Shown: positions 1 through 7,843 of the stretch, in pieces | How positions within the stretch are numbered: position 1 is the first letter of the stretch | Layout of the letters: every line of letters begins with the position of its first letter | Assembly (NCBI GenBank): GCA_021323835.1 | Contig: JAJPKI010000116.1 | Coordinates: forward strand, 1 to 20,702 | Source of the DNA: Verrucomicrobiota bacterium | GTDB lineage: Bacteria; Verrucomicrobiota; Verrucomicrobiia; Limisphaerales; UBA11358 | Length of the DNA stretch: 20,702 nucleotides | Direction: 5' to 3' | Position numbers and translations under genes: made by a program | Notes under the pieces: model-generated | Database searches by the model: none | Told to the model about the DNA's origin: nothing | The model's input: the letters and a program-made list of their open reading frames with translations, nothing else

Positions 1-183
1 AAAGTCGGCGGCACGTTGCTCATCATTTTCATTTATGGCTGCACGGATGAATTTCATCAACGTTATGTTGCCACGCGCACGCCGCATTTCACGGACGTGC
101 TGATTGACACGACCGGCGGCGCAATCGGGCTGCTCGCGCTTTGGATTTGGCATTGGCTCAGGAAACCGAAACTCAAAAAATAA
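1..183 (+). CDS. VanZ-like membrane protein, C-terminal part (5' end outside window)
   Basis: Reading frame 1 is open from the first base and ends with TAA at 181-183, giving 60 residues of a protein that begins outside the window. A hydrophobic stretch is followed by 'YGCTDEFHQRYV', then 'DVLIDTTGGAIG' and a last Trp-rich hydrophobic helix. This matches the end of VanZ-family proteins, which usually show a D-E-x-H-Q motif followed by D-x-x-x-D-x-x-G. VanZ proteins are small multi-helix membrane proteins; a role in teicoplanin resistance is known for one member, but most chromosomal copies have no proven job. The basic tail (RKPKLKK) suggests a cytoplasmic C-terminus. Only 3 bases separate it from comEC, so the two are probably co-transcribed. 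The family call rests on a short fragment. Confidence 0.75.
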   Translation, partial: KVGGTLLIIFIYGCTDEFHQRYVATRTPHFTDVLIDTTGGAIGLLALWIWHWLRKPKLKK

Positions 184-186
184 AAT

Positions 187-2631
187 GTGAAGCGTCCGCT
201 CGTTGCCGTCGTTTCGTTTTACGCATTTGAATTGTTGCTGGCGGAAATCTGTAAACCGCCGGTGGCGATTTTATTTATCGTTTCATTTTCGATTCTCGCG
301 CTGGTGCTGGCGCTCAAAAAATTTCGTCTGGTTTTAATTTTCGCGCTATTGATTTTTGCCGGCTGGACGAATCTGGTTTTTCGCGAAGCAATCATCTCGC
401 CAAATGATTTACGAAATCTGATTGCCGACCAGACGGAAATCGTTTCCGTTCGCGGCACGCTCGAACAAAAGCCGCAAATAAAAATTTCTGAAAGTCATGG
501 CGAAGAAACGGAACATTCACTATCGCAAGTTCGCGTTTTCGAAATCCGCACTAACGAAAATTGGCAGCCGGCATTCGGTGAAATCACTGTTTCTACGCCA
601 AATGAATTGCCTGCAAATTTCTTTGCCGGACAAAAAGTGGAAATTTCCGGCGTCATTGCCAAACCGCCGCTGCCATTGGCCGAAGGACTTTTCGACGAAC
701 GAAATTATTTGGCAACGCGCGGCATTTTTTACCAACTAAAAACGTCTTCGACGAACGATTGGCAATTGCGCGAACCAATTTATCAAATACCGCCGCTTAC
801 CGACCGCTTTTTGAATTGGTCGAAACAAACACTCGCTGTCGGTTTGCCGCAGGACGGAATTTTGCAATTGCTTTGGGCGATGACACTCGGCTGGCGAACG
901 GCGTTCACAGGCGATGTCGGCGACCCTTTTTTGCGCGCTGGCACGATGCATTTATTTGCAATTGACGGTTTAAGAATTGCGCTGATTTCTGGAATTCTCG
1001 TTGCGTTGCTGCGTGTGCTGCAACTTTCGCGCGCGTGGTGTGGAGCGATTGCGATTCCGGCGATTTGGTTTTACAGCGCCGCGACCGGCTGGGAATCGTC
1101 CGCGATTCGCGCGAGTGTGATGATGACGATTGTTCTCGGCGGCTGGGCGCTGAAACGCCCGAGCGATTTAATCAATTCACTCGCCGCGGCCGCATTTCTG
1201 ATTTTACTTTGGGAACCGCGCCAACTTTTCGAAGCCAGTTTTCAACTTTCATTTTTCGTGATGTTGACGATTGGCCTGCTGCTGCCAAAGTTAAATAATT
1301 TCACCGATGGGCTTTTGCGGCACGACCCGTTTTTGCCGGACGATTTAATTCCAAAATGGCGTCGCGCGGCGATTTGGACTTTGCGAAATCTTGCGCGTTA
1401 CTTTTCGCTGTCGTTTGCTGCGTGGCTTGGCTCGATTCCATTGAGCGCGCTGTATTTTCATTTGTTCAGCTCCATTTCGCCAATTGCCAATCTCATTGCC
1501 GTTCCCCTCGGGACGTTCGCGCTCATGGCCAATCTCGGCGCGCTGATTTGCGGAAATGGGTTTCCGTTCGCAACCGAATTGTTCAACAACGCCGCGTGGT
1601 TTTTCATGTCGGCCATGCAATGGGTCAGCGCGGAATTTACAAAAATTCCCGGCAGCTATTTTTACGTGCCATCGCCGTCGTGGATTTCCATTGGAATTTA
1701 CTATGCGATTTTAATCGTCGCGTTGAGCGGAAGTTTAAAAACGCTTTCGCGAAAAATAATTTTTGCAGCAATTTTGATTTTAATCGCCGCAATTTATTTT
1801 TACAGTTGGGAAAATTCGCGCGGCCAAACTGAAATCACAATTTCGCCGCTGAACGGCGGCCACGCCGTTTTTGTTGACGCCGCCGGAACAAAAAATGATT
1901 GGCTGATGGATTGCGGAGACGAAGACGCGGTGAATTTTACATTGAAGAATTTTCTTCGCGCGCACGGCGTAAACAAAATTTCGAGGCTCGCTTTGACGGA
2001 AGGTGAAGCGCGCAATTGCGCTGGCGCAGAATTGCTCGACCAGGATTGTGGCATTGGTGAATTGTGGACAAGTCCGGCGCATTTCCGCTCTAGCGTTTAC
2101 AACGAAATCATTTCGCAATTTGAAAAATCAAATCACCGGAAAATTTTTAGGTGCGGCGACCAAATCGGCGATTGGCAAATCCTTTGGCCGATGGCGACAA
2201 ATAATTTTTCCCGTGCCGATGACAACGCCCTCGTCATGCTCGGAAATTTTTCCGGCACGCGCATTTTGTTGTTTTCGGATTTGGGCCGCGCCGGCCAAAG
2301 CGAATTGCTTTCGCAAACAAATGATTTGCGCGCGGACGTTGTCGTTGCCGGATTGCCGACGGAAGGCGAGCCGCTTTCTGATTCGTTGATTGCTGCGATT
2401 CAGCCAAAAATAATTGTCGTCGCCGATTCGGAATTTCCCGCGCAGCGGCGCGCGGACGCAAAATTAAAAGAGCGGCTTGCCGAAAAGAAATTACCGGTGC
2501 TTTATACGCGTGATTCCGGCGCGGTAAAAATTGTTGTGGACAAAAACGGTTGGAAATTGCATTTGGCGGACGGGCAAAATTTTTCTGGAAATCCTGCGCG
2601 CGACTCAATGCCAGTCCCACGACCACCATGA
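187..2631 (+). CDS. comEC: ComEC/Rec2-type DNA internalization protein with degenerate C-terminal domain
   Basis: Probable inner-membrane channel for uptake of single-stranded DNA during natural transformation. The 814 residues are within the usual ComEC range. N-terminal membrane helices (about residues 5-60) are followed by an OB-like soluble segment (about 75-190), then the competence domain with many helices (about 220-535). That domain carries 'MHLFAIDGLRIAL' (254-266), the counterpart of the family's 'HLLAISGLHV'; the usual Ser and His are Asp260 and Arg263. Residues 549-800 align by eye with the metallo-beta-lactamase-like domain, but the expected H-x-x-x-D-H motif is 'LTEGEARNCAG' (603-613) and the HHGS motif is 'GLPTEGE' (722-728), so metal binding is unlikely. 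GTG is chosen as start because the only nearby ATG (185) runs straight into TGA. The 3' end overlaps folB tail to tail by 27 bases. No other competence genes are in the window. Confidence 0.88.
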   Translation: MKRPLVAVVSFYAFELLLAEICKPPVAILFIVSFSILALVLALKKFRLVLIFALLIFAGWTNLVFREAIISPNDLRNLIADQTEIVSVRGTLEQKPQIKISESHGEETEHSLSQVRVFEIRTNENWQPAFGEITVSTPNELPANFFAGQKVEISGVIAKPPLPLAEGLFDERNYLATRGIFYQLKTSSTNDWQLREPIYQIPPLTDRFLNWSKQTLAVGLPQDGILQLLWAMTLGWRTAFTGDVGDPFLRAGTMHLFAIDGLRIALISGILVALLRVLQLSRAWCGAIAIPAIWFYSAATGWESSAIRASVMMTIVLGGWALKRPSDLINSLAAAAFLILLWEPRQLFEASFQLSFFVMLTIGLLLPKLNNFTDGLLRHDPFLPDDLIPKWRRAAIWTLRNLARYFSLSFAAWLGSIPLSALYFHLFSSISPIANLIAVPLGTFALMANLGALICGNGFPFATELFNNAAWFFMSAMQWVSAEFTKIPGSYFYVPSPSWISIGIYYAILIVALSGSLKTLSRKIIFAAILILIAAIYFYSWENSRGQTEITISPLNGGHAVFVDAAGTKNDWLMDCGDEDAVNFTLKNFLRAHGVNKISRLALTEGEARNCAGAELLDQDCGIGELWTSPAHFRSSVYNEIISQFEKSNHRKIFRCGDQIGDWQILWPMATNNFSRADDNALVMLGNFSGTRILLFSDLGRAGQSELLSQTNDLRADVVVAGLPTEGEPLSDSLIAAIQPKIIVVADSEFPAQRRADAKLKERLAEKKLPVLYTRDSGAVKIVVDKNGWKLHLADGQNFSGNPARDSMPVPRPP

Positions 2632-3000
2632 GCGTTTGGTGATGTGCGGCACGTGCCGTTCGCGGGTCAGGCACACGGAAACGTAGCGCGCTTCGGGAAT
2701 GACAAATTTTTTGACTTCGACGGTGACGCCTTCGACCGGAAAGCTGGATAAAATTTTTTCAGCGATGTCCGTTGCCAGGCTCTCAATGAGTTTCCATTGC
2801 CGCCGCTCGCCGAATTTCAGAAGCCACTGAGACACTTCGTAATAATTTATCGTCCGTTCGATGCGTCCGCTGACGGCCGCCGATGAAAAATCGAATTTCA
2901 TGTCTGCCGAAATCAGCAAACGCTGCGGCTTGGCGCGCTCTTCTTCGGAAACTCCGACGCGGTAAAAGACTTCTAAATCGGCGATGGTGATGTAGGACAT
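2605..3000 (-). CDS. folB: Dihydroneopterin aldolase
   Basis: FolB converts 7,8-dihydroneopterin to 6-hydroxymethyl-dihydropterin plus glycolaldehyde in cytosolic folate synthesis. The product is 131 residues, close to the usual 120. It shows the N-terminal 'I-x-D-L-x-V' strand with 'VGVSEEERAKPQ', which contains the substrate-binding Glu region. The 'TINYYEV' motif carries the active-site Tyr, 'LIESLATDIAEKIL' is the family helix, and 'VEVKKF' carries the expected catalytic Lys. ATG at 3000 is chosen because the family homology starts there; an upstream TTG at 3048 would overlap the preceding gene. The gene lies 32 bases downstream of the HAD-Nudix fusion on the same strand and is probably in one operon with it. 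No Shine-Dalgarno is visible. The C-terminus (HITKRSWWSWDWH) runs beyond the usual end and overlaps comEC. Confidence 0.9.
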   Translation of the reverse strand: MSYITIADLEVFYRVGVSEEERAKPQRLLISADMKFDFSSAAVSGRIERTINYYEVSQWLLKFGERRQWKLIESLATDIAEKILSSFPVEGVTVEVKKFVIPEARYVSVCLTRERHVPHITKRSWWSWDWH

Positions 3001-3032
3001 GACTGGTAGCGCAACACTTTTTATAACCCCGC

Positions 3033-4106
3033 TTACTTCTTTTTGCAACCGCCTTTGACTACGGCTTCAATCAAAATTTTCGTCGGCTTGTTCAATTTTA
3101 ATTTTTTAGCTTCGGCCAATTTGAGCCAGCGAAACTCACGGCCTTCCTCGTTCAATTTGACTTTTGGATTTTTTTCCACGCAGCGACAGGTGTAATTCAG
3201 CAAAACAAAATGCGCGTCGCGATAAAATTCCTTTGAATGAATGCAGTCCTGGACGAGAACAAATTTGATGTCGCGGATTTTCAAGTTCGTTTCTTCCAAA
3301 ATTTCGCGGCGCAACGCGGCTTCGCTGGTTTCGCCAAATTTAATTTTCCCGCCGGGAATTCCCCATTTGTTCGACCATTTGTGCGTGCGAATCATCAACG
3401 CTTCATTTTTGGAATTGAAAATCAGCGCGCCGACAGTCGAGACGGGAATCTTTTCATCCGATTCGACGCGGCCGAATCGAAAATGATTTTTTTTCAAATG
3501 TTCGCGCAGTTCGCACAAGTGCTCGACGATTAAATCCGGCTTGGCCGCCCGCAATTGCTCGAGCGTGTTGTAGCCGGTCAACACCGCGCAGGAATGAATG
3601 CCGCCGTGCCGCGCAGTCTCGATGTCGTGCTCCATGTCGCCGATGAAGAGCGTTTCGTCAGGCTTCAAATTATTTTCGCGAAGAATCTCATGGATTTTTT
3701 CGCGCTTGTCCCAAACGTCGGTGTAAGGTTTTTCGAGGAACTTGTCGAAACGAATGTCACGATTCTGCACCGCAAAATGGTCGGCGTGAACCGTGCTTAA
3801 AAGAAACGTGCGGATTTTGTGCGCACGGCAGAATTCCAGAAATCTCCGCGCGTGCGGCAATTCCACGACCGACGTTTGCGCTCGACGAAATTCAGCGTGA
3901 AACCACTCTTCCAGCTTTGGCATCGGCACGTGCGGCGTGTGGCGGTCGTAAAATTTTGTGAACGGCAATTGAAATTCCACGCGGAATCGTTCAAGCGACA
4001 TTTCCGGCTTGCCGGCTTGCGTCAAAACAAAATTCGACGCTTTCAAAACGGCGGGCAAATCGTCAACGAGCGTGCCGGACCAGTCGAAAATAATATTGCG
4101 GATCAC
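3033..4106 (-). CDS. HAD phosphatase-Nudix hydrolase fusion, possible dihydroneopterin triphosphate dephosphorylation enzyme
   Basis: A 357-residue two-domain soluble protein. Residues 1-205 are a HAD hydrolase: motif I 'FDWSGTLVDD' with nucleophile Asp8, motif II Ser104 in 'LLSTVHAD', a motif III Lys near 134-137, and motif IV 'GDMEHD' at 156-161. The usual second Asp of motif I is Ser10. Residues 220-350 are a Nudix domain with a full box: Gly253, Glu259, then 'REILEETNL' at 267-275. HAD enzymes remove phosphate and Nudix enzymes split pyrophosphate from nucleoside-type triphosphates. The next gene is folB. In folate synthesis, dihydroneopterin triphosphate first loses pyrophosphate (Nudix enzyme NudB in E. 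coli) and then the last phosphate before FolB acts, so I infer this fusion may do both steps. Other substrates, such as oxidised nucleotides, remain possible. The start is GTG at 4106, with a -10-like hexamer 6 bases upstream. Confidence 0.85.
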   Translation of the reverse strand: MIRNIIFDWSGTLVDDLPAVLKASNFVLTQAGKPEMSLERFRVEFQLPFTKFYDRHTPHVPMPKLEEWFHAEFRRAQTSVVELPHARRFLEFCRAHKIRTFLLSTVHADHFAVQNRDIRFDKFLEKPYTDVWDKREKIHEILRENNLKPDETLFIGDMEHDIETARHGGIHSCAVLTGYNTLEQLRAAKPDLIVEHLCELREHLKKNHFRFGRVESDEKIPVSTVGALIFNSKNEALMIRTHKWSNKWGIPGGKIKFGETSEAALRREILEETNLKIRDIKFVLVQDCIHSKEFYRDAHFVLLNYTCRCVEKNPKVKLNEEGREFRWLKLAEAKKLKLNKPTKILIEAVVKGGCKKK

Positions 4107-4149
4107 GCGAAGAATTTAACCGCACGTTAACGTCGAGACAAAGAAAATG
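4107..4149 (-). promoter_or_regulatory. Possible promoter of the HAD-Nudix-folB operon
   Basis: On the minus strand, TTGTCT (about 4135-4140) lies 17 bases before TAAATT (4113-4118), and 6 bases then separate the hexamer from the GTG start. Each hexamer matches the sigma-70 consensus at 4 of 6 positions. Transcription would begin at or within a base of the start codon, giving a leaderless mRNA. The 95-base gap to the divergent xseA must hold promoters for both directions. Confidence 0.38.
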
Positions 4150-4165
4150 CGCAATGATTTCAAGT

Positions 4166-4201
4166 TTGCGCCGCGGACGATTCGCGGATAAGAATTGAAT
4201 C
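4166..4201 (+). promoter_or_regulatory. Possible xseA promoter
   Basis: TTGCGC at 4166-4171 is followed after 17 bases by TAAGAA at 4189-4194, and 7 bases later by the GTG start of xseA. The -10 match is poor (3 of 6), so the call rests mainly on spacing and on the lack of any Shine-Dalgarno sequence. Confidence 0.28.
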
Positions 4202-5515
4202 GTGAGCAAGCAATCCAAATCGCAATGGGATTTCGGTGAATTGTTTCCGGCGGAGCAAACGCGGAAAATTTTTTCCGTCGGTGAATTGACCGAACAAATC
4301 CGCCGGTTGCTCGAAAAGCAAATCGGCTCGATTTGGATTAGCGGCGAAGTCACAAATTTTCGCGCTCAAAGTTCCGGTCACATTTATTTCACGCTCAAAG
4401 ATGCCAGCGCGCAAATCAGTTGCGTTTTGTTTCGCGGCGAAACCATGCCGCATCGCGAATTGATTTCCGACGGCCAAAAAATTCTCGTGCAAGGCGACGT
4501 GACCGTTTACGAGGCGCGCGGCAATTATCAAATCATTGTCCGCGCCGTGGAATTGCAAGGCGTCGGCGCGCTGCAAATCCAGTTTGAAAAACTGAAACAG
4601 AAATTGGCGGCGGAAGGTTTGTTCGCGCCGGAACGAAAACGTTCGCTGCCAAAATTTCCCCAACGAATTGGCTTGGTCACGTCGCCAACCGGCGCGGCGA
4701 TTCGCGACGTGCTGCACGTGATTCAACGGCGAAATCCGGCGCTGGAAATTATTTTGGCGCCGTGCCGCGTTCAAGGCGATGGCGCGGCGCGCGAAATTTC
4801 CAAAGCAATTCAATTGCTGAATGAGTTCGGAAATTTGGATTTGATTTTGGTAACACGCGGCGGCGGCTCGATGGAAGATTTGTGGGCGTTCAACGAAGAA
4901 ATTGTCGCGCGCGCCATTTTTGAATCGAAAATTCTTGTCGTTTCCGCCGTCGGCCATGAAATTGACTTTACCATTTCGGATTTTGTCGCGGACATCCGCG
5001 CGGCGACGCCAAGCGCGGCGGCGGAAATTATCACGGAAGGAATTTTTTCTAGCTGCAAATTTTTGTCGCAATGCGGCGAGCGAATGCGGCAATTGTTCCG
5101 GCAGCAAATCAAAGACAAAGAATTTTTGTTGGAACAAGTTTCGCAGCGGCTCGCGCGCGCGCATCCGCGGCGGAAATTTCAAAATTGGCTTCAGCGGCTG
5201 GACGATTTGCAGAATAGTTTGTCCCGCTGCGCGAAACATGGCGCGCGACATTCGCAAATTGTCCTGCGAAATTTGTCGGAGCGATTGCATCGCATCCGGC
5301 CGTCGCAATTTTTAAAACAACGGCGCGAACAGTTGCGACAAATCCAAAAGCAATTAAATTTGCTCGGGCCGGAGCAGGTTTTGTCGCGCGGTTATTCGAT
5401 TACGATGGACGCGGGGAGCGGAAAAGTTTTGCGCGACGCGAAGAAAATTGCAGCCGGACAAAAATTAAAAACGCGATTGAAAACCGGCGACATTATCAGC
5501 AAAGCGGAAAAATAA
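4202..5515 (+). CDS. xseA: Exodeoxyribonuclease VII large subunit
   Basis: Catalytic subunit of exonuclease VII, which degrades single-stranded DNA from both ends to oligonucleotides and works with several copies of XseB. The 437 residues fit the family. The N-terminal OB-fold (about 20-120) contains 'IWISGEVTNFRAQSSGHIYF' and 'CVLFRG'. The catalytic domain has 'RGGGSMEDLWAFN' at 219-231, followed by 'SAVGHEIDFT' and 'ADIRAATPSAAAE'. A long Arg/Gln-rich region (about 285-385) is predicted helical and matches the coiled arm that binds XseB. The C-terminal 'VLSRGYSIT' motif is also typical. The GTG start at 4202 fits the usual N-terminus. The gene heads the xseA-xseB-dxs run, with 63 bases to xseB. 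Confidence 0.95.
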   Translation: MSKQSKSQWDFGELFPAEQTRKIFSVGELTEQIRRLLEKQIGSIWISGEVTNFRAQSSGHIYFTLKDASAQISCVLFRGETMPHRELISDGQKILVQGDVTVYEARGNYQIIVRAVELQGVGALQIQFEKLKQKLAAEGLFAPERKRSLPKFPQRIGLVTSPTGAAIRDVLHVIQRRNPALEIILAPCRVQGDGAAREISKAIQLLNEFGNLDLILVTRGGGSMEDLWAFNEEIVARAIFESKILVVSAVGHEIDFTISDFVADIRAATPSAAAEIITEGIFSSCKFLSQCGERMRQLFRQQIKDKEFLLEQVSQRLARAHPRRKFQNWLQRLDDLQNSLSRCAKHGARHSQIVLRNLSERLHRIRPSQFLKQRREQLRQIQKQLNLLGPEQVLSRGYSITMDAGSGKVLRDAKKIAAGQKLKTRLKTGDIISKAEK

Positions 5516-5578
5516 TCGCGTTCGCGTCAATTACTGCAAGCTGGACTTTGGCGATTTTTTGATTTAGCATTTGTTCTC

Positions 5579-5845
5579 GTGGCGAATTCAATTAAAACGG
5601 CGGGAAACAGTTCTGCCAAAACTCCGCCGTTCGAGGAGGCGCTGAAAAAATTGGAAGGCATCGTCGAGGCGATGGAGTCCGACGATTTGCTGCTGGAAAC
5701 TTTGCTCGCAAAATACGAAGAAGGTTCGAAGCTCGTGAAAGCCTGTCAGGAAAAGTTGGCTGCCGCGGAATTAAAGATTCTGCAGTTGGAAAAAACTGCC
5801 GCGAGTGAGCTGAAATTGAAACCGATTGATTTGCAGGAAGAATAA
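5579..5845 (+). CDS. xseB: Exodeoxyribonuclease VII small subunit
   Basis: An 88-residue helical partner of XseA, close to the usual 70-90. The conserved core 'FEEALKKLEGIVEAME' is followed by a second helix with 'LLAKYEEGSKLVKACQEKL', as in other XseB proteins. About 18 N-terminal residues rich in Ser/Asn/Thr precede the core. The start is GTG at 5579; no internal ATG lies before the conserved core. No ribosome binding site is visible. It lies 8 bases before dxs, so the two are almost certainly one transcript. In E. coli the order is xseB-ispA-dxs; here no ispA separates them. Confidence 0.93.
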   Translation: MANSIKTAGNSSAKTPPFEEALKKLEGIVEAMESDDLLLETLLAKYEEGSKLVKACQEKLAAAELKILQLEKTAASELKLKPIDLQEE

Positions 5846-5853
5846 TTTTTAAC

Positions 5854-7842
5854 ATGACACGTTATCTCGACATGGTGGACGGCCCGGAGCACGTGAAAAA
5901 ACTCACGCTGCCACAATTGCAGGAACTCGCCGGTGAAATCCGCGAGGAACTCATCGCCGGACTCGCCAAAGCGGGCGGCCATCTCGGCCCGAATCTCGGC
6001 GTCGTGGAATTGACGCTGGCGCTTCACAAAGTTTTCAATTCGCCGAAAGATAAATTTGTCTGGGACGTGAGCCATCAGGTTTATGTCCACAAAATTTTGA
6101 CCGGACGCAAAAATCGTTTTCGCACCATGCGCCAAACCGACGGATTGAACGGTTTCGCGCTGCGCACGGAGAGCGAGCACGATTGCTACGGCGCAGGTCA
6201 TGCGGGCACGGCGCTTTCGGCAGCGCTCGGCATGGCGGCGGCGCGCGATAAAAAAGGTTCGAATGAAAATGTCGTTTGCATTTTCGGCGACGCGGCGTTG
6301 ACGAACGGAATTTCTTTCGAAGCGATGAACAACGTCGCGCATACGACGAAAAAGTTCATCGGCATCCTTAACGACAACGAATGGAGCATCGCCAAAAACG
6401 TCGGCGCAATTTCGGCTTACCTTAACAAACTCATCACGAACCCGCGTTACAACAAACTCGCGCGCGATTTTGAAAATTTTGTAAAGCGCCTGCCGAAAGG
6501 CGAACTTGCTGCGCGGCTCGCGCACAAAGCAGGCGAAGGCGTGAAAGGCGCGTTGAGCATGGGCATGCATCAAAAACAGGAAGTGGCGATTGACGCCGAC
6601 GGCCGCGGCGGCTTCGGCAATCCGGTTTTGTTCGAGGAAATGGGCATGCGTTATCTCGGCCCGATTGACGGACACAATTTGCCATTGCTCATCAGCACGC
6701 TCGAATTTGCCAAGACGTGCGATTATCCGATTGTCATCCACATTTTGACGCAAAAAGGAAAAGGTTTCGACGCCGCGCTGAAATTTCCGGAAAAATTTCA
6801 CGGCCTCGGACCTTACGACGCGAAAACTGGTGAAACACCGGCAGCCAAACCAAATGCCGCGCCGATGTATCAAGATGTCATGGGCCAAACGCTCGTGAAA
6901 TTGTGCCAGCGCGACAATCGGCTTGTAGGCATAACTGCCGCCATGCCGACCGGCACCGGCATGAAGCATTTGGAGAAGGCAATGCCCGACCGATATTTCG
7001 ATGTCGGCATTGCCGAAGAACATGCCGTGATTTTTGCGGCGGGCATGGCGACGATGGGATTTCATCCGGTCGTGGCGATTTATTCCACATTTTTGCAACG
7101 CGCTTACGATTGCATTCATCACGACGTTTGCTTGCAGGATTTGCCGGTGATTTTCTGCATGGACCGCGCCGGACTTTCCGCGAACGACGGCCCGACGCAT
7201 CACGGACTTTTTGACATTTCATATTTACGTTGTTTGCCGAACGTCATTGCGATGGCTCCGGCAAATGAAGATGAACTCGCGGACATGATGTTCACCGCAT
7301 CGCATCAGAATCATCCGACGTTCATCCGCTATCCGCGCGGAAATGCGGAAGGCACGCCATTGAAAGAGCAGCCGCAATTGCTCGAAATCGGCAAAGCGCA
7401 AGTCGTGCAAAATTTTTCGAGCAACGGCAAAAAGAAAGCCGCACTGTTCGGTCTTGGTCCGATGAATGCGATTGCGCGCAAAGCCGCGGAGCAATTGGCG
7501 AACGACGGATTTGACGTCGCCGTCATTAATCCGCGATTTACCAAGCCGATTGACATGGGCACGCACGAATTTTTCGGTCGCGCGGCGGATGTTGTTGTTA
7601 CAATCGAGGATCACGTGCTTATGGGCGGCTATGGTTCGTCGGTTTTGGAATTGTTCAGCGAAAAAAATGTCACGACGCCCATCGTGCGCATCGGCTGGCC
7701 TGACCAATTTATCGAACACGCTTCAACGCAGGATGAATTGCGCAAAAAATACGGCCTGACGGTTGAAAACATCGTCGCCAAAGTGAAAGCGCAATTCGGT
7801 GACGCAACGGCGAAGGTAACGAATTTAATTGAAGTTGCATGA
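5854..7842 (+). CDS. dxs: 1-Deoxy-D-xylulose-5-phosphate synthase
   Basis: DXS condenses pyruvate with glyceraldehyde 3-phosphate, using thiamine diphosphate, in the first step of the MEP isoprenoid pathway; it also feeds thiamine and pyridoxal synthesis. The 662 residues are full length (usual about 620-650). Visible features are His43 in 'GGHLGPNLG', 'WDVSHQVYVHKILTGR', the thiamine diphosphate motif starting 'GDAALTNG' at 145-152 and ending near 'LNDN', Glu388 in 'IAEEHA', and Asp445 and His449 in 'NDGPTHHG'. The C-terminal transketolase domain has 'RYPRGNAEG' and 'EDHVLMGGYG'. Several motif positions differ from E. coli (GDA for GDG, VSHQ for VGHQ, NEWSI for NEMSI), but no catalytic residue is missing. 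ATG at 5854 follows xseB by 8 bases; an AGGAAG lies 13 bases upstream, rather far for a ribosome binding site. Confidence 0.96.
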   Translation: MTRYLDMVDGPEHVKKLTLPQLQELAGEIREELIAGLAKAGGHLGPNLGVVELTLALHKVFNSPKDKFVWDVSHQVYVHKILTGRKNRFRTMRQTDGLNGFALRTESEHDCYGAGHAGTALSAALGMAAARDKKGSNENVVCIFGDAALTNGISFEAMNNVAHTTKKFIGILNDNEWSIAKNVGAISAYLNKLITNPRYNKLARDFENFVKRLPKGELAARLAHKAGEGVKGALSMGMHQKQEVAIDADGRGGFGNPVLFEEMGMRYLGPIDGHNLPLLISTLEFAKTCDYPIVIHILTQKGKGFDAALKFPEKFHGLGPYDAKTGETPAAKPNAAPMYQDVMGQTLVKLCQRDNRLVGITAAMPTGTGMKHLEKAMPDRYFDVGIAEEHAVIFAAGMATMGFHPVVAIYSTFLQRAYDCIHHDVCLQDLPVIFCMDRAGLSANDGPTHHGLFDISYLRCLPNVIAMAPANEDELADMMFTASHQNHPTFIRYPRGNAEGTPLKEQPQLLEIGKAQVVQNFSSNGKKKAALFGLGPMNAIARKAAEQLANDGFDVAVINPRFTKPIDMGTHEFFGRAADVVVTIEDHVLMGGYGSSVLELFSEKNVTTPIVRIGWPDQFIEHASTQDELRKKYGLTVENIVAKVKAQFGDATAKVTNLIEVA

Positions 7843-7843
7843 T

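Noticed and set aside
3001..3048. Longer FolB starting at TTG 3048.
   Set aside because: It would overlap the HAD-Nudix gene and adds 16 residues with no family match; ATG at 3000 fits the usual N-terminus.
4160..5308. Long open frame of 382 codons antisense to xseA.
   Set aside because: Arg/Gln/Asn/Phe-rich composition typical of antisense shadows; xseA occupies the locus with full family motifs.
5746..7203. Long open frame of 485 codons antisense to dxs.
   Set aside because: It is a shadow of the dxs codon pattern; its protein is Arg/His/Phe-rich and resembles no family, while dxs on the other strand is unmistakable.
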